Shown in pieces: positions 11,123-22,537 of a stretch of DNA of 64,000 bases. The stretch covers positions 43,813,669 through 43,877,668 of the forward strand of contig JASEVX010000001.1 of NCBI GenBank assembly GCA_031761405.1, in the 5' to 3' direction. The notes under the pieces were generated by a model, which did no database searches, was not told the DNA's origin, and worked only from the letters and a program-made list of their open reading frames with translations. The first letter of the stretch is position 1; every line of letters begins with the position of its first letter. This DNA comes from Serripes groenlandicus (Eukaryota > Mollusca > Bivalvia > Cardiida > Cardiidae). A program made the position numbers and the translations under genes.

Positions 11123-11639
11123 ATTTATGATACAAAAATATATACGAAATGAACACAAAAATAAAAAAATAAAAAAAAAAATTATAAATTTTTTCTACCT
11201 TTTATTTTTCTACCCGAGTGAAAACCCGGAACGTATATAATTGATAAACAAAAATAATATATTTTTTTTGTCTATGTTATAAACACATGTAATGTACAAC
11301 AATCAATCATAAATATCATCTATAACGGGATTGGGAACTCATCGTTAAACTTTAAGTCTTGAACTCAGTATTACGTTCCGCACCCGAAGACATTAACTGA
11401 AAATAATGGGTGGGGTAACCACCTCGTGCTTTTCAGCTAGTTGTCGACTACAAAAACAAACAATTACAAAAATAATTTAACAATTTAAGTTGAATATCTC
11501 TGTCAATGCAGTTAAATAACTGAATGAAACAACTTAATAAGGCAATAGGCCTTAAAAAACCAAGAAAAGAATAATTAGAAAATAAATGTAATTTCTTAGC
11601 CTGTCTAGCTGGTGGATCCAGAAATGAAAGTGACCATAT

Positions 11640-11790
11640 ATCACGCGCTCTCCCGCTCTTACGGGCGACCGTGTATATCACATATACGTGAGGAATAGGC
11701 AAGGCGAGTTCTTTTTCTGGATGAATTAAGGGTGTAGAGATTATATATCAGGTAATAAATGACTGGTAATGTATTTTTGACATAAAAATA
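11640..11790 (-). repeat. DIRS 5' terminal repeat, copy A
   Basis: Shares GGCGAGTTCTTTTTCTGGAT and ATCAGGTAATAAATGACTGG with the right ITR of copy B. It has a different inner hairpin sequence (GCTCTTACGGGCGACC). No matching inverted partner remains at the left end. Confidence 0.75.
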
Positions 11791-11929
11791 TTTCTTTTAT
11801 TTCTCAATAAAGCCCGTTGATGTGGTTACTGAACAGTTTGTGAGAAGATTTTTTGGAGTATCCATCCGTTCCAATATAGGGTTTGGAGGGGAATGAGAAT
11901 GAATAGGATTTCACCCTTTCTCATATACA

Positions 11930-12146
11930 ACAAATTTACAGCAGACATATTTTATATATTTATAAAATAACTCTATAAATGAAAGTGAAATTATCGAAAA
12001 CAGTTGAAAACCTAGTGGCAATAGGACAATATAATATAATTATGCTAGAGTTTTAAAAGTTGTGGATAAAAAAACAATAACAAAAAAATTATTGCTCATA
12101 ATTAATTTTCCAAAAATGTTTTCAATAGTCGTCTGTTGCAAAGGCA
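11930..12146. repeat. Decayed F1-type MITE
   Basis: CACCCTTTCTCATATACAAC at the left and GTCGTCTGTTGCAAAGGC at the right, with poorly preserved interior. It abuts the next F1 copy. Confidence 0.5.
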
Positions 12147-12376
12147 TTAACCCTTTCCCTCATACGACAATTCTGCAGCAGACGACTTTAAACATATTTT
12201 GTCAAAAAATAGAAAATCTCTATAATTGAATGGATAACCTATGACACAAAGTGGAAAACATTGTGTCAAAAGAAGAAATTGCACGTTTTGTGCAATTTCT
12301 TCTTTTGTCACTATGTTTTCAAAAAGCCGTCTGCTGCAGAGGCGTCAGAAAGCGTCTATATGAGGGAAAGGGTTAA
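12147..12376 (-). mobile_element. F1 TTAA MITE, full length
   Basis: TTAA-bounded 230-bp inverted copy, centre GAAATTGCAC / GTGCAATTTC. Confidence 0.85.
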
Positions 12377-12915
12377 ATATATCAGGGGAAAAAACAAGAC
12401 CAGATTAAAGGGTCATTGTCTTTCTTTGACAGAGTTCAATTTCAAATAAACTAATTTCAGGTCTTTGATCTCACATCAAAGCTCACATTTAATTAAACTA
12501 TATAATATAAGGCTAATTTCAACATCTGAAAATACCATAATTGTTAAAATTAATTTTCTTTAATGATGGTTATTTGTTTATGATGTTCTGTGTGGTAGGG
12601 ATTATCATCAACTTCAAAAGTTGCCATTGTCTGATTTCGTCATTGATGCAGTTTGAACTGAATCTGCACTGCAAGGATTAAATACACAAGGTTAAAAAAC
12701 AAAAGCAAAACAGGAAAAAAGCCTCTTTATATTAAGGAAAGGATTATGAAAAGAACTAAAAACCTGTCACAAGAATCTTAATGTCTACTTAAATAAAAAC
12801 AAGAGCTGTCCATAAAGCATGGACTATTTGGTTAATTTGGCTTGAACAATTTTTGTTTTGTAGAATGCACTTAAAGAGCTATTCTGCCAAATTATCTAGA
12901 AATAAGACCAGAAGT

Positions 12916-13116
12916 TTAACCTTTTCCCTCATATAGACGCTTTCTGAAAACAAAGTGACAAAAGAAGAAATTGCTCAAAACAAGCAATTTCTCCTTTTGC
13001 CACCATGTTTTCCAATTTTAGGTTATCCATTCAATTATAGAAATTTTCTATTTTTGGACAAAATATGTTCTAGTCATCTGCTGCTTAATTGTCATATGAG
13101 GGAGGGTAAGGGTTAA
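12916..13116 (+). mobile_element. F1 TTAA MITE with internal deletion
   Basis: Retains TTAACCTTTTCCCTCATATA and GGGTAAGGGTTAA ends. The CTGCAGCAGAC motif of the left arm is deleted, and the centre is GAAATTGCTC / CAAGCAATTTC. Confidence 0.75.
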
Positions 13117-13212
13117 AAGGAGAATAATTTTATGTCTTTTATTTTATCTCCCTTTTGGATGCCGTAGCAACCAGAGCTCTGAACAAAATATTATTCTTAG
13201 ACCAATTTTAAA

Positions 13213-13976
13213 AACAAGAGGGCCAAGATGGCCCTTAATCTATCACCTGAGTGATAGTAAATTAAACATGTAGTAGCAAATATTTAACTGCAAATATCTG
13301 GGGAAAATTTGATCAGGAGTGCAAATGAAACTGCAAGGTGTGGCTAAGAAATATCTTATAATGCCATTTGTAATAAGGCATTACATTTTTGCACAATTTG
13401 AAATATGGACCACCAAAGGAAAATTCCTTTGAATTTTGATAGATATCAGTGCAATGGTTTAGTTAATTTACCCCTTTTCTGATGCCACATAGCATAATTA
13501 TGTACAGGGTCAGTAAAGGAACATTTGTGCTAAATTTTCTTGAAATCTAACAAGAACTTTATAAAGAATGGAATTATAAAGTTTTGTAATTTTGCCCCTT
13601 TCCTGATGCCGCCTTGCTGCCCTTTTTTCAACAAATCAATATGATTTGAACAGTTTTTGTAGAGGGTCACTCAAGTAAAATTTCTATCAAATTTTCTACT
13701 AAAAACAATCAGATTCAGAGGAGATGACTTTTAAAGTTTGGACGTTTTGACCCTATTATGATGCCGCGGCAAACCAAAATCCTCCATAGAATTTAAATCT
13801 TTGAACAATTTTGAAAGAGGACCACCAAAGGAACACTCCTGTGAAGCTTGGTTTAAATTGGTCCAATGATTTAGGAGGAGATGATGTTTAAAGCTAAAAG
13901 TTAACAACGGACGGACGACAGACAGAGATTGATCAGAATAGATCACCTTGAGCCTTTGGGTGAGGTGATCTAAGAA
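13213..13976 (+). repeat. Family B element (AACAAGAGGGCCAAGATGG)
   Basis: Starts AACAAGAGGGCCAAGATGG with a GGGCC/GGCCC hairpin, then CACCTGAGTGATAG. The middle has about four weakly similar blocks (CCCCTTTTCTGATGCC..). It ends GGACGGACGACAGACAGA and a hairpin (GATCACCTTGAGCC / GGGTGAGGTGATC) followed by TAAG. It has the same layout as family A but a different core. No coding capacity. Confidence 0.8.
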
Positions 13977-14527
13977 TTGGGTGGAAATCGGTCCAAATGG
14001 TCTTTTTAAACAAATATAGACATCCATATTAACAATTCTCTAAGCACTCCAGTTTTCTATCTTAAAACTTAGGGAGTCATCTTAAGGATTTAAAAAGTGA
14101 TAGCAATGACTTATTTCGCATATTCTCAAAATCATCTGTTTGAGACCTGAAAGGGTTTAAAGTCTCAGTTTATAGGAGCAAAAATGTTAAATCACTAGAC
14201 TAAAGGACTGACATTTAAGGAGACAACCCGATCTTTTATCATCGGCAATATCTGTAAGATGATTGAAAACCTGTTGGGAAAAGAAGCCATTGTTCATTAT
14301 GATAAATATTTATTTAATCCGCAAAATGTAGTCTGCAGCGTAATCGAGTAAATGCAAATAAATCATTCTGGGGAAAACTGGTTAATAAACTGTCTGACTT
14401 GAAAATGGGCTTATTATGCTTTTTAATGGAGACAATTTCAAGGATAGTATTAGATTGTTTTTATCCTATTAAATCATATGTTGTGTGTCAAAGGCAAAAA
14501 AACTGTGGCTGTCTCAATAAGAAATGA

Positions 14528-15837
14528 AACAAGAGCGCCTCAAGTGAATGCCAGCGCTTGTCTGCTTTATTCTAAGTTGAACAAGATGTGTTTGTGAAAC
14601 ACTGATGCCCCCCAATGGCAACATCTAGGTCAAAGGTCAAGGTCGCAAGGTATACACATGTGAAATATGGTAGCATTACCTGTTATTGTTCAAAAGTAGT
14701 GGGGAAGGTTAAAAAAAAGATTGAGAATGGCAACATCTAGGTCAAAGGTAAAGGTCGCAAGGTCAAAAATGTTGGTACTGACAGAAAGGTCATGTCACAA
14801 GGAATACACATGTGAAATATGGTAGCCGTATCTGTTATGGTTCAAAAGTAATGGCCAAGGTTAAAGTTTTTTTCGAGAATGGCAACATCTAGGTCAAAGG
14901 TCAAGGTCGCAAGGTCAAAAATGTTGGTACTGACATGTGAAATATGGTAGCCATACCTGTTATGGTTCAAAAGTAATGGCCAAGGTTAAAGTTTTTTTCG
15001 AGAATGGCAACATCTAGGTCAAGGTCAAGGTCGCAAGGTACTGACAGAAAGGTCATGTCACAAGGAATACACATGTGAAATATGGTAGCCATACCTGTTA
15101 TGGTTCAAAAGAAATGGCCAAGGTTAAAGTTTTTTTCGAGAATGGCAACATCTAGGTCAAGGTCAAGGTAGCAAGGTGAAAAATGTTGGTACTGACAGAA
15201 AGGTCATGTCACAAGGAATACACATGTGAAATATGGTAGCCGTATCTGTTATGGTTCAAAAGTAATGGCCAAGGTTAAAGTTTTTTTCGAGAATGGCAAC
15301 ATCTAGGTCAAAGGTCAAGGTCGCAAGGTCAAAAATGTTGGTACTGACAGAAAGGTCATGTCACAAGGAATACACATGTGAAATATGGTAACCGTACCTG
15401 TTATGGTTCAAAAGAAATGGCCAAGGTTAAAGGTTTTTTTTAGTATGGCAACATCTAGGTCAAAGGTCAAGGTCGCAAGGTCAAAAATGTTGGTACTGAC
15501 AGAAAGGTAATGTCACAAGGAATACACATGTGAAATATGGTAGCCGTATCTGTTATGGTTCAAAAGTAATGGCCAAGGTTAAAGTTTTTTTCGAGAATGG
15601 CAACCTCTAGGTCAAAGGTCAAGGTCGCAAGGTCAAAATTGTTGGTACTGACAGAAAGGTCATGTCACAAGGAATACACATGTGAAATATGGTAGCCGTA
15701 CCTGTTATGGTTCAAAAGTAATGGCCAAGGTTAAAGTTTTTTTTGTGCAGACAGACAGACCAACAGACAGACAGACCAACAGACAGGCCAAAAACTATAT
15801 GCCCCCCGAATCGGAGATTCCGTGAGGGCATAAAAAG
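14528..15837 (+). repeat. Family C element with eight ~152-bp monomers
   Basis: AACAAGAGCGCC at 14528 and a second start AACAAGATGTGTTTGTGAAAC at about 14580 precede eight monomers. The monomer phrase GGCAACATCTAGGTC starts at 14617, 14729, 14881, 15006, 15144, 15295, 15447 and 15599 (full period about 152 bp). A CAGACAGACAGACC microsatellite follows. The 3' end is a hairpin ATGCCCCCCGAATC / GATTCCGTGAGGGCAT followed by AAAAA. Confidence 0.88.
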
Positions 15838-15938
15838 GGGCATAACTGAATTATTATTAATGAGTTATGTGACTTAGTATAGACAGGTGTATTGTTCCTA
15901 GGAACATGTGTACCAAGTTTCATTTGAGTTTTTTCAAC

Positions 15939-16078
15939 GGAGTTTGATTAGTGGTTTAGTTTCTTCAAACACTTCGATGAACCTGTTCTCAAAATTTATT
16001 AATATCGCTAACAGCCGGAGCATTATCAAAACAGGTTCGTCAAAGTGTTTGAAAAAACTAGACCACCAATCAAATTCC
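15939..16078. repeat. Inverted repeat with 49-bp arms
   Basis: Arms 15939-15987 and 16030-16078 are reverse complements with a few mismatches (TTCAAACACTTCGATGAACC against GGTTCGTCAAAGTGTTTGAA), separated by about 42 bp. It looks like a small foldback element; no flanking duplication is obvious. Confidence 0.7.
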
Positions 16079-16638
16079 TGTAAAAATCAGAGATAGGACA
16101 TTGTAAGCAACGTAGACTGCGCCATGTTTCATTAAAAAGGGTGAAGAAATAACAAAGTTACCATTGTTTTTTACATTCTTATCAAGAGCAATTATTGCTG
16201 TCTGACCAGGCAAATATGACGTCAAACGTCACGTGGTATACACACACTGAAGCAGTCTTTTTGTCATCCGATTTTGAACATGGAAGAGTCTACTTTAGGA
16301 AAATTGGTGCTGAAAATGTTAAAACTTGTGAAAACATATTATGAATTATACTTAATAAATAATAGGTACATTTAAGTTCATTTTAATATCAATTTATTAT
16401 AATATTTTAAACATTTTGATAACATTCAGAATAGTGAACGCCAATCATACAATGCGCATATAATTTATGTTATATTAAACTATAGAATAGTGCGTCTTAC
16501 AGCTGCATAAGGCTCTTATGATTATTTAGCAACAGTAATTTTCTGAACAAGTTTTTCAGTGGTTCTGAGGTCAATTGAATTCAGTATATATACAGAACAC
16601 CATGATATTACATGTCAAAATGTTTTGGCAAAGAGAAG

Positions 16639-16882
16639 GTAAGCCCTTTCCCACATAAAACATAGCAACAGACGACTTTGAAATAATATAAGGGAAAATA
16701 TGAAATAGCTCTATTTTTAAGACGGAGTATAATTTTAGAATCAACTTGAATACATACTGACAAAAGGAGAACTTGTTCACTGTAAGCAATTGCTGCTTTT
16801 GCACCATTTTTTTTCTCAAAAAATTCATCTGCTGCAGAATGATGTAGGTAGCCTATATATTTTCAAAGCGGGAAAGGGTTAA
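16639..16882. mobile_element. F1-type TTAA MITE, diverged
   Basis: TAAGCCCTTTCCCACATAA left end and GCGGGAAAGGGTTAA right end, with TCATCTGCTGCAGAATG near the right and GAACTTGTTCACTGTAAGC at the centre. Confidence 0.6.
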
Positions 16883-17060
16883 ATGTTATAATAAGATTGA
16901 TAGGTAAATGTAGAAGATTGTTTTCAGTACTCTTGGAGAACAAACGCAGAGCTAATAATGGTCAGTGTGTTATAATTAACTGCCATGACACAAATTACCA
17001 ATATTATTTTTATTTTTAGACTAAACTAATTATATGTGTAGAAAAAACTAAAACAATGTT

Positions 17061-17293
17061 TTAACCCTTTCCCACTTGCAGATACATTTTGACGCAATAG
17101 CAGCCAACGACTTTTGAAAACATTGTGGCCAAAGGTGAAATTGCTCATGTGAGCAATTTCTCCTTTGACCACAATGTTTTCAACTTTATTTAACAATTAA
17201 TATATCTTTTACGGAGATTTTTTAGGTTTTTTTTTTGTCACTATGTTTTCAAAGTAGTCTGCTGCAGATTCGTTTGTTTTGGAAAAGGGTTAC
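17061..17293. mobile_element. F1-type TTAA MITE (CACTTGCAGATAC subtype)
   Basis: TTAACCCTTTCCCACTTGC left end and GGAAAAGGGTTA right end. The central hairpin is GAAATTGCTCAT / GTGAGCAATTTC. Closest to 3568-3792. Confidence 0.7.
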
Positions 17294-17551
17294 CGGTAAC
17301 AATTTCCCAGGTACAACAAATATGCAAGCAGAAGACTTTGAAACCTTTTATGCAAAATTATGGAAAACATCTTTAATTAAATGAAAGCATTGTTATTGAA
17401 TAGAGATGAAAACATTGCTCAAAATGATTTCAAAAATTGTCTATGCGAAATTGTTAAAAAAGGCGTTAAACCCCAATCAATCAATCAAAAATTGTCTGTT
17501 GCAGTTAAAGCAATTGTCTGCTGCAAAGCAAAGGTGTCAACATTTGTATCA

Positions 17552-17820
17552 TTAACCCTTTCCCTGATTATAGACTCATAATGTCTATGCAGCAGACAAC
17601 TTTTAAAAAATATTGTGGAAAAAACAGAAAATACTTAATGCTTTCCCTCATAATATTAGACCCTTTCTGATGCCTCTGCAGCGGACAGCTTTTTGAAAAC
17701 ATGGCGACAAAAGAAGTCTATTCAATTATTGTTCTTTCATTTAAACAGATTTTCTGTGCTGTTGCTTAGATGTTTCCAAAGTCGTCTGCTGCTGATTTGT
17801 TGTATGTGGGAAAGGTTTAA
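17552..17820 (+). mobile_element. Two truncated F1 MITEs joined at TTAA
   Basis: A left-end fragment (TTAACCCTTTCCCTGATTAT) runs 17552-17634. A second copy starts at TTAA 17635-17638 and ends GTGGGAAAGGTTTAA at 17817-17820, with an internal deletion. The final TTAA is also the first TTAA of the F2 element. Confidence 0.65.
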
Positions 17821-18031
17821 CTCTTTCAGCGCCAAAGGCAATATTGATGTTTTTGCAAACAATGCTGATTCAGGTGAGACAGCTTGTAACGAGCTGTCTC
17901 ACCTGAAATCAGCATTGTTTTACCTTTTCGTTATCAAAATAGTCCAAAACTTTTATTACATGAGAAATGAAGACGCCCGATTTTGAACATGGAAGAGTCT
18001 ACTTTAAACAATTCGGCGCTGAAAGGGTTAA
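17817..18031. mobile_element. F2 TTAA MITE with CAGCGCC ends
   Basis: 215 bp bounded by TTAA. Ends TTAACTCTTTCAGCGCC and GGCGCTGAAAGGGTTAA are inverted repeats. A near-perfect inner palindrome at 17858-17919 (TTCAGGTGAGACAGCT / AGCTGTCTCACCTGA) could form a hairpin. Decayed relatives are at 16265-16325 (TGGAAGAGTCTACTTTA) and about 19985 (TTCAGCATTGAAAGGG). No ORF. Confidence 0.8.
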
Positions 18032-18224
18032 TGCAACAATGAATTTAATTTTTATATTGATATTCCTCTCCCAACTTCCTATTTATTAAACATTTTCCTC
18101 AAATGGTTTCAAATGGGTTGATGAATATATATATTTTTTTTAGTTAGCCATTATAGCTATGTTTGAGACCATGATATATATAGGTGAAAGAACAAAATCA
18201 AACTTTTAAGCATCAAGGTTTAGT

Positions 18225-18454
18225 TTAACCCTTTCCCTCATACGACAATTCTGCAGCAGACGACTTTGAACATATTTTGTCAAAACATAGAAAATCTCCA
18301 TAATTGAATGGATAACCTATGACAAAAAGTGGAAAACATTGTGGCAAAAGGAGAAATTGCACGTTTTGTGTAATTTCTTCTTTTGTCACTATGTTTTCAA
18401 AAAGCCGTCTGCTGCAGAGGCATCAGAAAGCGTCTATATGAGGGAAAGGGTTAT
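18225..18454 (-). mobile_element. F1 TTAA MITE, full length
   Basis: Inverted 230-bp copy; the right terminal TTAA is mutated to TTAT. The centre GAAATTGCAC / GTGTAATTTC carries one mismatch. Confidence 0.83.
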
Positions 18455-18754
18455 TATTCTTGAGGAATTATGAATTATAATCATACCAGCAAATAATTTC
18501 CGCTCTTGTTACAGTGTAGATTATTCTTGTCAATCTTTAACATGAATGGAGGATTTAGTAAACACAACGATGAATTCATTACAATGTTAAGCAACAAATG
18601 CTTAAAGGTTGGCAGCTCTCATTTATTGCTTTTGGCATGATGGAAGATGTGTAATATATTTATCCAAAAACTGCAAATCCCTCCCTACCATGTTGTCAAT
18701 GATGTGTCCATATTTTGGCAGTGCAAAATAAAACTCATCCTTCCATGTATGAGG

Positions 18755-18894
18755 TTAAGCGTTTCCCACATGCAACAATTCTGCAGCAGACGACTTTGTG
18801 GCAAAAGGAGAAATTGCTTCTTTGGTCGCCATGTTTTCAAAAAGCTGTCTGCTGCAGAGGCATCAGAAAGCGTCTATATGAGGGAAAGGGTTAA
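18755..18894 (-). mobile_element. F1 MITE deletion derivative (140 bp)
   Basis: Both TTAA ends and both CTGCAGCAGAC / GTCTGCTGCAG motifs are present. About 90 bp of the asymmetric half is missing, leaving an almost fully palindromic element. Confidence 0.8.
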
Positions 18895-20097
18895 GTAAGT
18901 GGACCAACTAAAAGGCTCTATAGCATGTTACATACTTATTTTGTTAGATCCATATCCAATGATCAAACTCGGATCAGTTAATTAGTTGAGGGAAAGGAGA
19001 TCGGGTCTCCATTCCTGGTTGAGTCATATATAATACTTTCAAAATTGGTTATTTTGACTAGCCGTGTAGGTACTTGGAACTCAGGGTTGCAAGGAAAGCA
19101 TTACCACTGATGTATCAGTGTCAGAATAATAATTACCAGTAATACAGGTAATTGAACCAAGGAAACACTGTGTGATATAATAGATCAACTGTTGAAAGTG
19201 GCATAAAACACCATTCAAACTAACAAATTAAATATTTCAATACCATCCTTCTCCATATCTAACTTATTCTGGCATTTTATAGCACCATTATCCATTTATA
19301 GGAATCCTATCAAACATCTATGACATTTGGCAGTGCTCTAAATGACCTTAGCTGTCAATGCACCATAAAACACTAGGCATTTATTATGACATTTGGCATT
19401 GCATATCATTCCAGGATATATTCCTGTACATTGGTGCCTTCAACCAAAGGACGAGTTATGTTCGTCTGTTGCAATAGTGCAGAAAAATGTATTTTGACAT
19501 CATCAAAGGTATTCTCTTCCGTATGATATATTTTACAACTAGTAATATCAAGCATAAACTGGAAGATGTAGATAAGCAGCTTTTGAGAAAACATTGGAAA
19601 TGGAGATATTGTTCATAATAGGCAATCTCCATTGCCACAATGTTGTCTGTGTATAATTCGTCTTACACGTATTACTTACAATTCATTATTGTTTTCTTTA
19701 GCCCATATGTATAAAATTGATACATTGCTGTTTTATATTTTACTAAATGTATACATGTTAATGTATTATTGGTATTGTAGAATTTTGAAATTGAAAAAAA
19801 ACACAAATAAATTGCTGGAACCATTTTGTGAAGCCGGTACCACCAGTTCAGAGCCAGAACAGGCCCAAATGCCATCTGCCCAGGCTCTATACTGTTTAAT
19901 AATTTGAACATTTTTATCTTGATATACCTAGATTTGACAAGGAACTCCTCTGAATGCAAAGCTGGACAAACAAGTCCATTTTAAAAATTCAGCATTGAAA
20001 GGGTATTAAGCCATTTTAAAACTTTGACAAGTCAGTAAATGTTGCATCAAGTAATGGGAAACGATGCTTTGACATCATTTTTAGATTTATTGGCATA
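18895..20097. other. Intergenic, SINE and F2 scraps only
   Basis: About 19060-19215 is a diverged SINE-like stretch (CTTGGAACTCAGGGTTGC.., AATTACCAGTAATAC). CTTAGCTGTCAATGCACC at about 19349 matches the tail seen at 3350. ATTCAGCATTGAAAGGG near 19985 is an F2 end. No gene recognised. Confidence 0.5.
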
Positions 20098-20845
20098 AAC
20101 AAGAGGGCCAAGATGGCCCTAAATCGATCACCTGAATGATAGTTAATTAGAAGTAAATATTTAACTGCAAATAACTGTGAAAATTTGATCAGGAGTCAAA
20201 TGAAACTGCAAGGAGTGGACATTCAGTTAAAGAAATAGTTTATCAGTAAAGCCATTAGTATCTTGAAATCTAACAAGAACTTTAATAAGAATGGAATTAT
20301 AAAGTTTTGTCATTTTGCACATTTCCTGATGCAGCTTTGCTGCCCTGTTTGTCAACGAAATCAATATGGTTTGAACAGTTTTTGTAGAGAGTCACTCAAA
20401 GAAGATTTCTGCCAAATTATCTTGGAATCTGACGAATGGATTATGGAGATGGAGGATTTTTAAAGTTTGGGATTTTTTCTCAATTTCTTATGCTGCAGCA
20501 ACAAAAGTTCTACACAGAATGTAAGTCTTTGAACAATTTTAAAAGAGGACCATCAAAGTAACATTCCTGTTGAAATTGGTTGAGTGGAATGGTAGTTGTC
20601 ATTATAGCTAAAAGTTCAATTTACCCCTTTTATGATGATGTAAGGTTGCTATGATTTTATAACCAATAAATACAGCTTGAACTAATTAAGTAGAGGATCA
20701 CTGAAGTAAAATTCCTTTTCAATTTTCTTAATATCAGACAAGGACTTTGAATTTCCAAATTTTGTATTTTTTTCTCTTTTCTGAAGCCTCCTGACTGCCA
20801 TGTTTTTTCAACCAATCAGTATGCCTTGAACAATCTTTGTGACAA
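20098..20845 (+). repeat. Family B element, 3'-truncated
   Basis: AACAAGAGGGCCAAGATGG start and CACCTGAATGATAG, followed by the TGATGC../CTTTGAACAATTTT-type blocks of 13213-13976. The 3' microsatellite and hairpin are absent; another element begins at 20850. Confidence 0.75.
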
Positions 20846-20849
20846 AAAG

Positions 20850-21787
20850 AACAAGAGATGTTTGTCAAACATTATGCCCCCCCCCTGAGCGCCATGTTGT
20901 CAGGAATATTTGGACAATTGAATAAAATTTGCATGGACCGAAATGCCAGCTGATTTGTCATTTCACATTGGATGTCTATGAGTCAGTTTTAAGATTATGA
21001 ACAATGTTCATTCAAAGTTTGAGGATGGTAGGTACAGTTCTTAATCACATTGTGATGATGACTGATATTTGCAGATAAACATGTATCCTCCAGGTCCAGG
21101 CATTGTTGAGTTATCACTTGGACAAGCTTAAAAAAGGTTTTTGTGTTCATGGTCACTGTGACCTTGACCTTTGACCAAATGACCTCAAAATAAATAGTGT
21201 TCATCTACTGGTCAGGCCCAACCACCAAGTCAAGTTTGAGGACCCTAGGTCCAGACATTGTTGAGTTATCACTCGGACAAGCTTAAAAAAGGTTTTCGTG
21301 TAGGGTTCATCTACTGGTCAGGCCCAACCTCCAATTTAAGTTTAATGACCATAGGTCTAGGCATTGTTGAGTTAGCACTCGGACAAGCTTAAAACAGGTT
21401 TTGGTGTTCAAGGTCACTGTGACCTTGACCTTTGACCTTGACCTTTGACACCAAAATAAATAGGGTTCATCTACTGGTCAGGCCCAACCTTCAAGCCAAG
21501 TTTGAGGACCCTAGGTCTAGGCATTGTTAAGTTATCACTCGGACAAGCTTAAAAAAGGTTTTAATGTTCAAGGTCACTGTGACCTTGACCTTTGACCCAA
21601 TGACCTCAAAATAAATAGGGTTCATCTACTGGTCAGGCCCAACCTCCAAGTCAAGTTTGAGGACCATAGGTCTAGGCATTGTTAAATTATCACTCGGACA
21701 AGCTTTGGTCTACAGACGGACCGACCAACCGACCGACGGACATGTTCAAAGCAATATACCCCTCTTCTTCAAAGGGGGCATAAAAAA
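20850..21787 (+). repeat. Family C-like element with ~157-bp monomers
   Basis: Starts AACAAGAGATGTTTGTCAAAC and ATGCCCCCC. About four monomers with GGTC(C/T)AGGCATTGTTGAG phases at about 21092, 21249, 21354, 21514 and 21669 follow; one unit lacks about 50 bp. Each full unit carries GTGACCTTGACCTTTGACC. The 3' end has ACGGACCGACCAACCGACCG, then TACCCCTCTTC / GGGGGCATAAAAA. Confidence 0.85.
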
Positions 21788-22035
21788 TACCCATTATAAA
21801 CAATTTCTCTCATTGACACAATATTTTCAAAAGTCATTGCTGCAGACAAAGCTGCTATAACTGTTCTGACATGTGCAAAAATCTTAAGCCTACTTTCTAA
21901 TCCACTACTTTTTTTATTTCACATAGAAGTTGTCTACTCAACGTAGATAATGTCAATTAGCTGGAAATGATTTTTCTACAGATTTGGCAAATACTCCCTA
22001 GCATTGATAGTCATATGACAGAAAGTAGGATATGA

Positions 22036-22245
22036 TCTAAACCCTTTCCCACATAGAGCAAATGTGAAAACATCTAGGCAAAAAGAGGAAAAATCTCTAA
22101 TAATGAAAGTATAATAATTTAATTGAGCTGAAAATATTGTATCAAAAGGAAACAAATTGCTCAGTATCATCAATATCTTCTTTTGCTACCATATTTTCAA
22201 AAGAGGTCTGCTGCATTTCTTGCACCTCTAACCTATATGAAGAGC
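22036..22245. repeat. Decayed F1-type MITE
   Basis: AAACCCTTTCCCACATAGAGC left end and GAGGTCTGCTGCATTTC right part, with ATCAAAAGGAAACAAATTGC in the middle. Confidence 0.5.
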
Positions 22246-22449
22246 CATAAAGACATTATCTTCATCATATAAGTTTGGTCTAATGTTCTAGAAATCATAT
22301 ATTGAAGTCCATAAACTGCATATAGTATAATGGGCTGAGGGTCTTTTGGGTGTTTTATGAGCAAGACTGGCCAGTCTTAATGTTTATGTTTACTAATGGA
22401 ATTTGACAGACATCAACATCAAGATGAAATCCATTAAGTAGACTTTTTT

Positions 22450-22537
22450 CTCTTTCCCACATACATTAAATCTGCAGCAGATGTCATTTAACTCAAATTT
22501 GTCTGCTGCAGATTTGGAGTAGGTGGGAAAGGGTTAG
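22450..22537. mobile_element. Minimal F1 derivative (~90 bp)
   Basis: Only the two terminal blocks remain: TTTCCCACATACATTAAATC with TGCAGCAGATG, then GTCTGCTGCAGATTTGG and GTGGGAAAGGGTTA. The interior is deleted. Confidence 0.7.

Larger units (their letters stand above)
7251..11790 (-). mobile_element. DIRS-like retrotransposon copy A, internally deleted
   Basis: Both outer tips survive: AAAATGAAGTTTTT at 7251-7264, as at 32028, and a terminal region at about 11640-11790 ending GTATTTTTGACATAAAAAT. Between them lie RT remnants and a long ORF1 relic. A short YR-like piece (GCAAGAAGAAAGACAGTT, 7270) joins straight to RT sequence. Most of the recombinase, RNase H and one ITR have therefore been lost. 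All reading frames are broken. Relative to copy B it is a diverged, non-autonomous derivative. Confidence 0.85.
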
